Part shown: positions 36,050-49,900 of the stretch, piece after piece
Layout of the letters: the number at the start of each line of letters is the position of its first letter
Numbering within the stretch: position 1 is the first letter of the stretch
Assembly: GCA_037179515.1 (NCBI GenBank)
Contig: JAXCGZ010015113.1
Span: 172,501 to 236,500 of the forward strand
DNA from: Halocaridina rubra
Lineage: Eukaryota; Arthropoda; Malacostraca; Decapoda; Atyidae
Direction of reading: 5' to 3'
Length of the DNA: 64,000 bases
Program-made: the position numbers and the translations under genes
Notes under the pieces: model-generated
Seen by the model: the letters and a program-made list of their open reading frames with translations, nothing else
Database searches by the model: none
What the model was told of the DNA's origin: nothing

Positions 36050-39000
36050 TTCGCAGAGGCTGGGTTAAAAATCATTCTGCCATTTGAATTGGACATAATG
36101 AAGCTGCCTTGAAATATTGGCAGTTGGTGAAGTGGAGGAAAGTCATCTTAGACGATATATATATTTTTTTTGGCAGATCTGACTTCCTCTTTGGGTTGAT
36201 TTGCAGGCCTGCACCTTTTTCCTGCCAGGTAAGCCCTAGGCCACAAAGTCTATAAACAGGGCACTAGCTTTTTTTTTTATATGATTTTGACAGGTGAGCC
36301 TTAGGCTAAAACGCCCCTATACAGGGCACTAGTTTTTTTTTTATATGATCCTGACAGGTGAGCCTTAGGCTAAAAAGCCCCTATACAAGGCACTTGTTTT
36401 GTTTTATATGATCTTGCCGGGTAAGCCCTAGGCCAAAAGTCTATAAACAGGGCAGTAGTTTTTTTATATGATCCTGACAGGTTAGCCTTAGGCCAAAAAG
36501 CCCCTATACAGGGCACTAGTTTTTTTTATATGATCCTGACAGGTGAGCCATGGGCCAAAAAGCCCCTATACAGGGCACTAGTTTTTTTTTTTATATATGA
36601 TCGTGACAGGTGAGCCCTAGGCCAAAAAGTCTTTAAACAGGCCTTTAGTGTCTTTTCTGGTTATCCTGCATTTCCCAACACCAACCCTCCCCATTTATCC
36701 GGGCTTGGGACCGGCACTGCTTTCGCAGAGGCTGGGTTAAAAATCATTCTGCCATTTGAATCGGACATAATGAAGCTGCTTCGAAATATTGGCAGTTGGT
36801 GAAGTGGAGGGAAGTCATCTTAGACGATATTTTTTTTTTTTTTTTTTTTGCAGATCTGACTTCCTCTTTGGGTTGATTTGCAGCCCTGCATCTCTTTCCT
36901 GCCAGGTGAGCCCTAGGCCAAAAAGTCTATAAACTGAGCACTAGTTTTTTTAATATGATCCTGACAGGTGAGCCTTAAGCTAAAAAGCCCCTATACAGGG
37001 CACTTGTTTTCTTTTATATGATCCTGCCAGGTAAGCCCTAGGACAAAAAGTCTATAAATAGGGCACTAGTTTTTTTTTATATGATCCTGACTGGTGAGCC
37101 TTAGCCTAAAAAGCCCCTATACAAGGCACTAGTTTTTTTTTATATGATCCAGACAGGTGAGCCTTAGGCTAAAAAGCCCCTATACAAGGCACTAGTTTTT
37201 TTATATGATCCTGACAGGTGAGCCCTAGGCCAAAAAGCCCCTATACAGGGCACTAGTTTTTTTATATGATCCTGACAGGTGAGCCATGGGCCAAAAAGCC
37301 CATATACAGGGCACTAGTTTTTTTTTATATATGATCCTGACAGGTGAGCCCTAGGCCAAAAAGTCTTCAAACAGGGCTTTATTGTCTTTTCTGGTTATCC
37401 TGCATTTTCCAACACCAACCCTCCCCATTTATGCGGGCTTGGGACCGGCACTGCTTTCGCAGAGGCTGGGTTAAAAATCATTCTGCCATTTGAATCGGAC
37501 ATAATGAAGCTGCTTCGAAATATTGGCAGTTGGTGAAGTGGAGGGAAGTCATCTTAGACGATATTTTTTTTTTTTTTTTTTTTGCAGATCTGACTTCCTC
37601 TTTGGGTTGATTTGTAGCCCTGCATCTTTTTCCTGCCAGGTAAGCCCTAGGCCAAAAAGTCTATAAACTGAGCACTAGTTTTTTTTATATGATCCTGACA
37701 GGTGAACCTTAAGCTAAAAAGCCCCTATACAGGGCACTTGTTTTGTTTTATATGATCCTGCCAGGTAAGCACTAGGCCAAAAGGTCTATAAACAGGGCAC
37801 TAGTGTTTTTTCCCAGAGGCTGGGTTAAAAATTATTCTGCCATTTGAATTGGACATAATGAAGCTGCCTTGAAATATTGGCAGTTGGTGAAGTGGAGGAA
37901 AGTCATCTTAGACGATATATTTTTTTTTTTTTGGCAGATCTGACTTCCTCTTTGGGTTGATTTGCAGGCCTGCACCTTTTTCCTGCCAGGTAAGCCCTAG
38001 GCCACAAAGTCTATAAACAGGGCACTAGCTTTTTTTTTATATGATTTTGACAGGTAAGCCTTAGGCTAAAACGCCCCTATACAGGGCATTAGTTTTTTTT
38101 ATATGATCCTGACAGATGAGCCTTAGGCTAAAAAGCCCCTATACAAGGCACTTGTTTTGTTTTATATGATCTTGCCGGGTAAGCCCTAGGCCAAAAGTCT
38201 ATAAACAGGCAGTAGATTTTTTATATGATCCTGACAGGTTAGCCTTAGGCCAAAAAGCTCCTATACAGGGCACTAGTTTTTTTTATATGATCCTGACAGG
38301 TGAGCCATGGGCCAAAAAGCCCCTATACAGGGCACTAGTTTTTTTTTTTTTATATATGATCGTGACAGGTGAGCCCTAGGCCAAAAAGTCTTTAAACAGG
38401 TCTTTAGTGTCTTTTCTGGTTATCCTGCATTTCCCAACACCAGCCCTCCCCATTTATCCGGGCTTGGGACCGGCACTGCTTTCGCAGAGGCTGGGTTAAA
38501 AATCATTCTGCCATTTGAATCGGACATAATGAAGCTGCTTCGAAATATTGGCAGTTGGTGAAGTGGAGGGAAGTCATCTTAGACGATATTTTTTTTTTTT
38601 TTTTTTGCAGATCTGACTTCCTCTTTGGGTTGATTTGCAGCCCTGCATCTCTTTCCTGCCAGGTGAGCCCTAGGCCAAAAAGTCTATAAACTGAGCACTA
38701 GATTTTTTAATATGATCCTGATAGGTGAGCCTTAAGCTAAAAAGCCCCTATACAGGGCACTTGTTTTGTTTTATATGATCCTGCCAGGTAAGCCCTAGGC
38801 CAAAAAGTCTATAAACAGGGCACTATTTTTTTTTTTATATGATCCTGACTGGTGAGCCTTAGCCTAAAAAGCCCCTATACAGGGCACTAGTTTTTTTTTA
38901 TATGATCCAGACAGGTGAGCCTTAGGCTAAAAAGCCCCTATACAAGGCACTAGTTTTTTTTATATGATCCTGACAGGTGAGCCCTAGGCCAAAAAGCCCC

Positions 39001-39540
39001 TATACAGGGCACTAGTTTTTTTTTATGGTCCTGACAGGTGAGCCATGGGCCAAAAAGCCCATATACAGGGCACTAGTATTTTTTTATATATGATCCTGAC
39101 AGGTGAGCCCTAGGCCAGAAAGTCTTTAAACAGGGCTTTAGTGTCTTTTCTGGTTATCCTGTATTTCCCAACACCAACCCTCCCCATTTATGCGGGCTTG
39201 GGACCGGCACTGCTTTCGCAGAGGCTGGGTTAAAAATCATTCTGCCATTTGAATCGGACATAATGAAGCTGCTTCGAAATATTGGCAGTTGGTGAAGTGG
39301 AGGGAAGTCATCTTAGACGATATTTTATTATTTTTTTTTTTTTTGCAGATCTGACTTCCTCTTTGGGTTGATTTGCAGCCCTGCATCTTTTTCCTGCCAG
39401 GTAAGCCCTAGGCCAAAAAGTCTATAAACTGAGCACTAGTTTTCTTTTATATGATCCTGACAGGTGAGCCTTAAGCTAAAAAGCCCCTATACAGGGCACT
39501 TGTTTTGTTTTATATGATCCTGCCAGGTAAGCCCTAGGCC
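36050..39540 (+). repeat. 1.76-kb segmental duplication within the satellite
   Basis: The segment at about 36050-37810 is repeated at about 37810-39540 with the same order of F and s units. Both copies share private variants, for example CCACAAAGTC in place of CCAAAAAGTC (36240 and 38001), and the same monomer order follows. Confidence 0.8.
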
Positions 39541-42500
39541 AAAAAGTCTATAAACAGGGCACTAGTTTTTTTATATGATCCTGACAGGTGAGCCTTAGGC
39601 CAAAAAGCCCCTATACAGGACACTAGTTTCTTTTTTTATATGATCCTGACAGGAGAGCCTTAGGCTAAAAAGCCCCTATACAGGGCATTAGTTTTTTTTA
39701 TATGATCCTGACAGGTGAGCCCTAGGCCAAAAAGCCCCTATACAGGGCACTAGTTTTTTTTATATGATCCTGACAGGTGAGCCATGGGCCAAAAAGCCCA
39801 TATACAGGGCACTAGTTTTTTTTTTTATATATGATCCTGACAGGTGAGCCCTAGGCCAAAAAGTCTTTAAACATGGCTTTAGTGTCTTTTCTGGTCAACC
39901 TGCATTTCCCAACACCAACCCAACCCATTTATCCGGGCTTGGGACCGGCACTGCTTTCGCAGAGGCTGGGTTAAAACTCATTCTGCCATTTGAATCTGAC
40001 ATAATGAAGCTGCCTTGAAATATTGGCAGTTGGTGAAGTGGAGGGAAGTCATCTTACACGATATTTTTTTTTTTTTTTTTTTTTGCAGATCTGACTTCCT
40101 CTTTGGGTTGATTTGCAGCCCGGCTTCTTTTCCCTGCCAGGTAAGCCCTAGGCCAAAAAGTCTATAAACAGGGCACTAGTTTTTTTTCGCAGAGGCTGGG
40201 TTAAAAATCGTTCTGCCATTTGAATTGGACATAATGAAGCTGCCTTGAAATATTGGCAGTTGGTGAAGTGGAGGGAAGTCATCCTAGCCGATATATAAAT
40301 GTTTTTTTTTTTTTTTTGCAGATCTGATTTTTTCTTTGGGTTGATTTGCAGGCCTGCACCTTTTTCCTGCCAGGTAAGCCCTAGGCCAAAAAGTCCATAA
40401 ACAGGGCAATAGCTTTTTTTATATTATTTTGACAAGTGAGCCTTAGGCTAAAACGCCCCTATACAGGGCACTAGTTTTTTTTTTTATATGATCCTGACTG
40501 GTGAGCCTTAGCCTAAAAAGCCCCTATACAGGGCACTAGTTTTTTTTTTTATATGATCCAGACAGGTGAGCCTTAGGCTAAAAAGCCCCTATACAAGACA
40601 CTAGTTTTTTTTATATGATCCTGATAGGTGAGCCCTAGGCCAAAAAGCCCCTATACAGGGCACTAGTTTTTTTTATATGATCCTGACAGGTGAGCCATGG
40701 GCCAAAAAGCCCATATACAGGGCACTAGTTTTTTTTTTATATATGAACCTGACAGGTGAGCCCAAGGCCAAAAAGTCTTTAAACAGGGCTTTAGTGTCTT
40801 TTCTGGTTATCCTGCATTTCCCAACACCAACCCTCCCCATTTATCCGGGCTTGGGACCGGCACTGCTTTCGCAGAGGCTGGGTTAAAAATCATTCTGCCA
40901 TTTGAATAGGACATAATGAAACTGCCTTGAAATATTGACAGTTGGTGAAGTGGAGGGAAGTCATTTTAGACGATATTTTTATTTATTTTTATTTTTTTTG
41001 CAGATCTGACTTCCTCTTTGAGTTGATTTGCAGCCCTGCATCTTTTCCCTGCCAGGTAAGCCCTAGGCCAAAAAGTCTATAAACAGGGCTCTAGTTTTTT
41101 TTCGCAGAGGCTGGGCAAAAAATCATTCTGCCATTTGAATTGGACATAATGAAACTGTCTTGAAATATTGGCAGTTGGTGAAGTGGAGGGAAGTCATCTT
41201 AGCCGATATATTTTTTTTTTTTCAGATCTGACTTCCTGTTTGGGTTGATTTGCAGCCCTGCATCTTTTCCCTGCCAGGTAAGCCCTAGGCCAAAAAGTCT
41301 ATAAACAGGGCACTAGTTTTTTTTCGCAGAGGCTGGGTTAAAATCATTCTGCCATTTGAATCGGACATAATGAAGCTGCCTTGAAATATTGGCAGTTGGT
41401 GAAGTGGAGGGAAGTCATCTTAGACGATATTTTTTTTGGGGGGGGCAGATCTGACTTCCTCTTTGGGTTGATTTGCAGGCCTGCACCTTTTTCCTGCCAG
41501 GGAAGCCCTAGGCCAAAAAGTTTATAAACAGGGCACTAGCTTTTTTTTATATGATTTTGACAGGTGAGCCTTAGGCTAAAACGCCCCTATACAGGGCACT
41601 AGTTTTTTTTATATGATCCTGACAGGTAAGCCGTAGGCTAAAAAGCCCCTATACAGGGCACTTGTTTTGTTTTATATGATCTTGCCAGGTAAGCCCTAGG
41701 CGAAAAAGTCTATAAACAGGGCAGTAGTTTTTTTTATATGATCCTGACAGGTTAGCCTTAGGCCAAAAAGCCCCTATACAAGGCACTAGTTTTTTTTTAT
41801 ATGATCCTGACAGGTGAGCCTTAGGCTAAAAAGCCCCTATACAAGGCACTAGTTTTTTTATATGATCCTGACAGGTGAGCCCTAGGCCAAAAAGCTCCTA
41901 TACAGGGCTCTAGTTTTTTTTTATATGATCCTGACAGGTGAGCCATGGGCCAAAAAGCCCCTATACAGGGCACTAGTTTTTTTTTTTATATATGATCCTG
42001 ACAGGTGAGCCCAAGGCCAAAAAGTCTTTAAACAGGGCTTTAGTGTCTTTTCTGGTTATCCTGCATTTCCCAACACCAACCCTCCCCATTTATCCGGGTT
42101 TGGGACTGGCACTGCTTTCGCAGAGGCTGGGTTAAAAATCATTCTGCCATTTGAATCGGACATAATGAAACTGCCTTGAAATATTGGCAGTTGGTGAAGT
42201 GAAGGGAAGTCATTTTAGACGATATTTTTTTTTTTTTTTTTTTTTTTTTTTGCAGATCTGACTTCCTCTTTGAGTTGATTTGCAGCCCTGCATCTTTTCC
42301 CTGCCAGGAAAGCCCTAGGCCAAAAAGTCTATAAACAGGGCATTAGTTTTTTTTCGCAGAGGCTGGGTTAAAAATCATTCTGCCATTTGAATTGGACATA
42401 ATGAAGCTGCTTTGAAATATAGGCAGTTGGTGAAGTGGAGGGAAGTCATCTTAGCAGATATATATTTTTTTTTGCAGATCTGACTTCCTCTTTGGGTTGA

Positions 42501-43779
42501 TTTGCAGGCCTGCACCTTTTTCCTGCCAGGTAAGCCCTAGGCCAAAAAGTCCATAAACAGGGCAATAGCTTTTTTTTATATTATTTTGACAGGTGAGCCT
42601 TAGGCTAAAACGCCCCTATACAGGGCACTAGTTTTTTTATATGATCTTGCCAGGTAAGCCCTAGGCCAAAAAGTCTATAAATAGGGCAGTAGTTTTTTTT
42701 ATATGATCCTGACAGGTTAGCCTTAAGCCAAAAAGCTCCTATACAGGGCACTAGTTTTTTTTTTATATGATCCTGACAGGTGAGCCTTAGGCTAAAAAGC
42801 CCCTATACAAGGCACTAGTTTTTTTATATGATCCTGACAGGTGAGCCCTAGGCCAAAAAGCCCCTATACAGGGCATTAGTTTTTTTATATGATCCTGACA
42901 GGTGAGCTATGGGCCAAAAAGCCCCTATACAGGGCAAGAGTTTTCTTTTTTATATATGATCCTGACATGTGAGCCCTAGGCAAAAAAGCCTTTAAGCAGG
43001 GCTTTAGTGTCTTTTCTGGTTATCCTGCATTTCCCAACACCAACCCTCCCCATTTATCCGGGCTTGGGACCGGCACTGCTTTCGCAGAGGCTGGGTCAAA
43101 AATCATTCTGCCATTTGAATCGGACACAATGAAGCTGCCTTGAAATATTGGCAGTTGGTGAAGTGGAGGCAAGTCATCTTAGACGATATTTTTTTTATAT
43201 TTTTTTTTTTGCAGATCTGACTTCCTCTTTGGGTTGATTTGCAGCCCTGCATCTTTTTTCTGCCAGGTGAGCCCTAGGCCAAAAAGTCTATAAACAGGGC
43301 ACTAGTTTTTTTTATATGATCCTGACAGGTGAGCCTTAAGCTAAAAAGACCCTATACAGGGCACTTGTTTTGTTTTATATGATCCTGCAAGGTACGCCGT
43401 AGGCCATAAGTCTATAAACAGGGCACTAGTTTTTTTTTATATGATCCTGACAGGTTAGCCTTAGGCCAAAAAGCCTCTATACAGGGCACTAGTTTTTTTT
43501 TATATGATCCTGACAGGTGAGCCTTAGGCTAAAAAGCCCCTATACAAGGCACTAGTTTTTTTTATATGATCCTGAGAGGTGAGCCCTAGGCCAAAAAGCC
43601 CCTATACAGGGCTCTAGTTCTTTTATATGATCCTGACAGGTGAGCCATGGGCCAAAAAGCCCCTATACAGGGCAAGAGTTTTTTTTTATATATGATCCTG
43701 ACAGGTGAGCCCTAGGCCAAAAAGTCTTTAGACAGGGCTTTATTGTCTTTTCTGGTTATCCTGCATTTTCCAACACCAA

Positions 43780-43920
43780 CCCTCCCCATTTATCCGGGCT
43801 TGGGACCGGCACTGCTTTCGCAGAGGCTGGGTTTAAAATCATTCTGCCATTTGAATCGGACATAATGAAGCTGCTTCGAAATATTGGCAGTTGGTGAAGT
43901 GGAGGGAAGTCATCTTAGAC

Positions 43921-43954
<34 letters not shown>

Positions 43955-46900
43955 AGATCTGACTTTCTCTATGGGTTGATTTGCAGCCCAGGATCTTTTT
44001 CCTGCCAGGTAAGCCCTAGGCCAAAAAGTCTATAAACTGAGCACTAGTTTTCTTTTATATGATCCTGACAGGTGAGCCTTAAGCTAAAAAGCCCCTATAC
44101 AGGGCACTTGTTTTGTTTTATATGATCCTGCCAGGTAAACCCTAGGACAAAAAGTCTATAAACAGAGCACTAGTTTTTTTTATATGATCCTGACAGGTGA
44201 GCCTTAGACCAAAAAGTCCCTATACAGGACACTAGTTTCTTTTTTTATATGATCCAGACAGGTGAGCCTTAGGCTAAAAAGCCCCTATACAGGGCATTAG
44301 TTTTTTTATATGATCCTTGGCAGGTGAGCCCTAGGCCAAAAAGTCCCTATACAGGGCACTATTTTTTTTTATATGATCCTGACAGGTGAGCCATGGGCCA
44401 AAAAGCCCATAAACAGGGCCCTAGTTTTTTTTATATATATATGATCCTGACAGGTGAGTCCTAGGCCAAAAAGTCTTTAATCATGGCTTTAGTGTCTTTT
44501 TTGGTTATCCTGCATTTCCTTACACCAAACCCAACCCATTTATCCGGGCTTGGGACCGGCACTGCTTTTGCAGAGGCTGGGTTAAAAATCATTCTACCAT
44601 TTGAATCGGACATAATGAAGCTGCCTTGAAATATTGGCAGTTGGTGAAGTGGAGGGAAGTCATGTTAGACGATATTTTTTTTTTTTTGCAGATCTGACTT
44701 CCTCTTTGGGTTGATTTGCAGGTCTGCATCTTTTTCCTGGCAGGTAAGCCCTATGCCAAAAGGTCTATAAACAGGGCACTAGTTTTTTTTCGCAGAGACT
44801 GGGTTAAAAATCATTCTGCCATTTGAATCGGACATAATGAAGCTGCCTTGAAATATTGGCAGTTGGTGAAGTGGAGGGAAGTCATCTTAGACGATATATA
44901 TATATATATTTTTTTTTTGGCAGATCTGACTTCCTCTTTGGGTTGATATGCAGGCCTGCACCTTTTTCCTGCCAGGTAAGCCCTAGGCCAAAAAGTCTAT
45001 AAACAGGGTACTAGGTTTTTTTTATATGATTTTGACAGGTGAGCCTTAGGCTAAAACGCCCCTATACAGGGCACTAGTTTTTTTTTATATGATCCCGACT
45101 GGTGAGCCTTAGGCTAAAAAGCCCCTATACAGGACACTTGTTTTGTTTAATATGATCTTGCCAGGTAAGCCCTAGGCCAAAAAGTCTATAAACAGGGCAG
45201 TAGTTTTTTTATATGATCCTGACAGGTTATCCTTAGGCCAAAAATCCCCTATACAGGGCACTAGTTTTTTTTTATATGATCCTGACAGGTGAGCCTTATG
45301 CTAAAAAGCCCCTATACAAGGCACTAGTTTTTTTATATGATCCTGACAGGTGAGCCCTAGGCCAAAAAGCTCCTATACAGGGCTCTAGTTTTTTTATATG
45401 ATCCTGACAGGTGAGCCATGGGCCAAGAAGCCCATATACAGGGCACTTATTTTTTTTTTATATATGATCGTGATAGGTGAGCCCTAGGCCAAAAAGTCTT
45501 TAAACAGGGCTTTAGTGTCTTTTTTGGATATCCTGCATTTCCCAACATCAACCCTCCCCATTTATCCGGGCTTGGGACCGGCACTGCTTTCGCAGAGGCT
45601 GGGTTAAAAATCATTCTGCCATTTCAATCGGACATAATGAAACTGCCTTGAAATATTGTCAGTTGGTGAAGTGGAGGGAAGTCATTTTGACGATATTTTT
45701 TTTTTTTTTTTTTGCAGATCTGACATCCTCTTTGGGTTGATTTGCAGCCCTGCATCTTTTCCCTGCCAGGTAAGCCCTAGGCCAAAAAGTCTATAAACTG
45801 GGCATTAGTTTTTTTTTTGCAGAGGCTGGGTTAAAAATCATTCTGCCATTTGAATTGGACATAATGAAGCTGCCTTGAAATATTGGCAGTTGGTGAAGTG
45901 GAGGGAAGTCATCTTAGACAATATTTTTTTTTCTTTTTTTGCAGATCTGACTTCCTATTTGGGTTGATTTGCATGCCTGCACCTTTTTCCTTCCAGGTAA
46001 TCCCTATGCCAAAAAATTTATAAACAGGGCACTAGCTTTTTTTTTATATGATTTTGACAGGTGAGCCTTAGGCTAAAACGCCCCTATACAGGGCACTAGT
46101 TTTTTTATATGATCCTGACAGGTGAGCCTTTGGCTAAAAAGCCCCTATACAGGGCACTTGTTTTGTTTTGTATGATCTTGCCATTTAAGCCCTAGGCCAA
46201 AAAGTCTATAAACAGGGCAGTAGTTTTTTTTATTTGATCCTGACAGGTTAGCCTTAGGACAAAAAGCCCCTATACAGGGCACTAGTTTTTTTTTTATATG
46301 ATCCTGACCTGTGAGCCATGGGCCAAAAAGCCCCTATACAGGGCACTAGTTTTTTTTTATATATGATCGTGACAGGTGAGCCCTAGGCCAAAAAGTCTTT
46401 AAACAGGGCTTTAGTGTCTCTTCTGGTTATCCTGCATTTCCCAACACCAACCCTCCCCATTTATCCGGGCTTGGGACCGGCACTGCTTTCGCAGAGGCTG
46501 GGTTAAAAATCATTCTGCCATTTGAATCGGACATAATGAAGCTGCCTTGAAATATTGGTCAGTTGGTGAAGTGGAGTGAAGTCATCTTAGACGATATTTT
46601 TTTTCTTTTTTTTTTCAGATCTGACTTCCTCTTTGGGTTGATTTGCATGCCTGCACCTTTTTCCTGCCAGGTAAGCCTTAGGCCAAAAACTCTATAAACA
46701 GGGCACTAGCTTTTTTTTATATGATTTTGACAGGTGAGCCTCAGGCTAAAATGCCCCTATACAGGTCACTAGTTTTTTTTATATGATCCTGACAGGTGAT
46801 CCTTAGGCTAAAAAGCCCCTATACAGGGCACTTGTTTTGTTTTATATGATCTTGCCAGGTAAGCCCTAGGCCAAAAAGTCTATAAACAGGACAGTAGTTT

Positions 46901-49900
46901 TTTTTATATGATCCTGACAGGTTAGCCTTATGCCAAAAAGCCCCTATACAGGGCTCTAGTTTTTTTTATATGATCCTGACAGGTGAGCCTTAGGCTAAAA
47001 AGCCCCTATACAAGGCACTAGTTTTTTTATATGATCCTGACAGGTGAGCCCTAGGCCAAAAAGCTCCTATACAGTGCTCTAGTTTTTTTTTATATGATCC
47101 TGACAGGTGAGCCATGGGCCAAAAAGCCCCTATACAGGGCACTAGTTTTTTTTTTATATATGATCCTGACAGGCGAGGCCAAGGCCAAAAAGTGTTTAAA
47201 CAGGGCTTTAATGTCTTTTCTGGTTATCCTGCATTTCCCAACACCAACCCTCCCCATTTATCCGGGCTTGGGACCGACGCTGCATTTGCAGAGGCTGGGT
47301 TAAAAATCATTCTGCCATTTGAATCGGACATAATGAAACTGCCTTGAAATATTGGCAGTTGGTGAAGTGGAGGGAAGTCATTTTAGACGATATTTATTTA
47401 TTTATTTTTGTTTGCAGATATGACTTCCTCTTTGGGTTGATTTGCAGCCCTGCATCTTTTCCCTGCCAGGAAAGCCCTAGGCCAAAAAGTCTATAAACAG
47501 AGCATTAGTTTTTTTTCGCAGAGGCTGGGTTAAAAATCATTCTGCCATTTGAACTGGTCATAATGAAGCTGCCTTGAAATATTGGCAGTTGTTGAAGCGG
47601 AGCAAAGTCATCTTAGCAGATATATATATATTTTTTTTGCAGATCTGACTTCCTTTTTGGGTTGATTTGCAGGCCTGCACCTTTTTCCTGCCAGGTAAGC
47701 CCTAGGCCAAAAAGTCCATAAACAGGGCAATAGCTTTTTTTATATTATTTTGACAGGTGAGCCTTAGGCTAAAACGCCCCTATACAGGGCACTAGTTTTT
47801 TTATATGATCTTGCTAGGTAAGCGCTAGGCCAAAAAGTCTATAAACAGGGCACTAGTTTTTTTTATATGATCCTGACAGGTTAGCCTTAGGCCAAAAAGC
47901 CCCTATACAGGGCACTAGTTTTTTTTTTTATATGATCCTGACAGGTGAGCCTTAGGCTACAAAGCCCCTATTCAAGGCACTACTTTTTTATATGATCCTG
48001 ACAGGTGAGCCCTAGGCCAAAAAGCCCCTATACAGGGCACTAGTTTTTTTTTATATGATCCTGACAGGTGAGCCATGGGCCATAAAGCACCTATACAGTT
48101 CAAGATTTTTATTTTTATATATGATCCTGACAGGTGAGCCCTAGGCCAAAAAGTCTTTAAACGGGGCTTTAGTGTCTTTTCTGGTTATCCTGCATTTCCC
48201 AACACCAACCCTCCCCATTTATCCGGGCTTGGGACCGGCACTGCTTTCGCAGAGGCTGGGTTAAAAATCATTCTGCCATTTGAATCGGACATAATGAAGC
48301 TGCCTTGAAATATTGGCAGTTGGTGAAGTGGAGGGAAGTCATCTTAGACGATTTTTTTTTTTTTTTTTTTTTTTTTGCAGATCTGACTTCCTCTTTGGGT
48401 TGATTTGCAGCCCTGCATCATTTTTCCTGCCAGGTGAGCCCTAGGCCAAAAAGTCTATAAACAGGGCACTAGATTTTTTTATATGATCCTGACAGGTGAG
48501 CCTTAAGCTAAAAAGCCCCTATACAAGGCACTTGTTTTGGTTTATATGATCCTGCCAGGTAAGCCCAAGGCCAAAAAGTCTATAAACAGGGCACTAGTTT
48601 TTTTTATATGATCCTGACAGGTGAGCCTTAGGCCAAAAAGCAGCTATACAGGACACTAGTTTCTTTTTTTATATGATCCTGACAGGTGAGCCTTAGGCTA
48701 AAAAGCCCCTATACAGGGCATTAGTTTTATTACATGATCCTGACAGGTGAGCCTTAGGCTAAAAAGCCCCTATACAGGGCATTAGTTTTATTACATGATC
48801 CTGACAGGTGAGGTCTAGGCCAAAAAGCCCCTATGCAAGGCACTAGTTTTTTTATATGTTCCTGACAGGTGAGCCATGGGCCAAATAGCCCATATACAGG
48901 GCACTAGTTTTTTTTTATATATGATCCTGACAGGTGAGCCCTAGGCCAAAAAGTCTTTAATCATGGCTTTTGTGTCTTTTCTGGTTATCCTGCATTTCCC
49001 AACACCAACCCTCCTCATTTATCCGGGCTTGGGACCAGCACTGCTTTCGCAGAGGCTGGGTTAAAAATCATTCTGCCATTTGAATTGGACATAATGAAGC
49101 TGCCTTGAAATATTGGCAGTTGGTGAAGTGGAGGGAAGTCATCTTAGACAATTTTTTTTTTTTTTTTTTGCAGATCTGACTTCCTCTTTGGGTTGATTTG
49201 CAGCCCTGCATCTTTTCCCTGACAGGTAAGCCCTAGGCCAAAAAGCCTATAAACAGGGCACTAGTTTTTTTTCACAGAGTCTGGGTTAAAAATCATTCTG
49301 CCATTTGAATCGGACATAATAAAGCTGCCTTGAAATATTGGCAGTTGGTGAAGTGGAGGGAAGTCATCTTAGACGATATATTTTTTTTTTTTTTTGCAGA
49401 TCTGACTTCCTCTTTGGGTTGATTTGCAGGCCAGCACATTTTTCCTGCCAGGTAAGCCTTAGGCCAAAAAATTTATAAACAGGGCAGCAGCTTTTTTTTT
49501 ATATGATTTTGACAGGTGAGCCTCAGGCTAAAACGCCCCTATACAGGGCACTAGTTTTTTTTATATGATCCTGACAAGTGAGCCTTTGGCTAAAAAGCCC
49601 CTATACAGGACACTTGTTTTGTTTTATATGATCTTGCCAGGTAAGCCCTAGGCCAAAAAGTCTATAAACAGGGCAGTAGTTTTTTTTATATGATCCTGAC
49701 AGGTTAGCCTTAGGCCAAAAAGCCCCTATACAGGGCACTAGTTTTTTTTTATATGATCCTGACAGGTGAGCCTTAGGATAAAAAGCCCCTACATAAGGCA
49801 CTAGTTTTTTATATGATCCTGACAGGTGAGCCCAAGGCTAAAAAGCTCCTACACAGGGCACTCGCTTTTTTTATATGATCCTGACAGGTGAGCCATGGGC

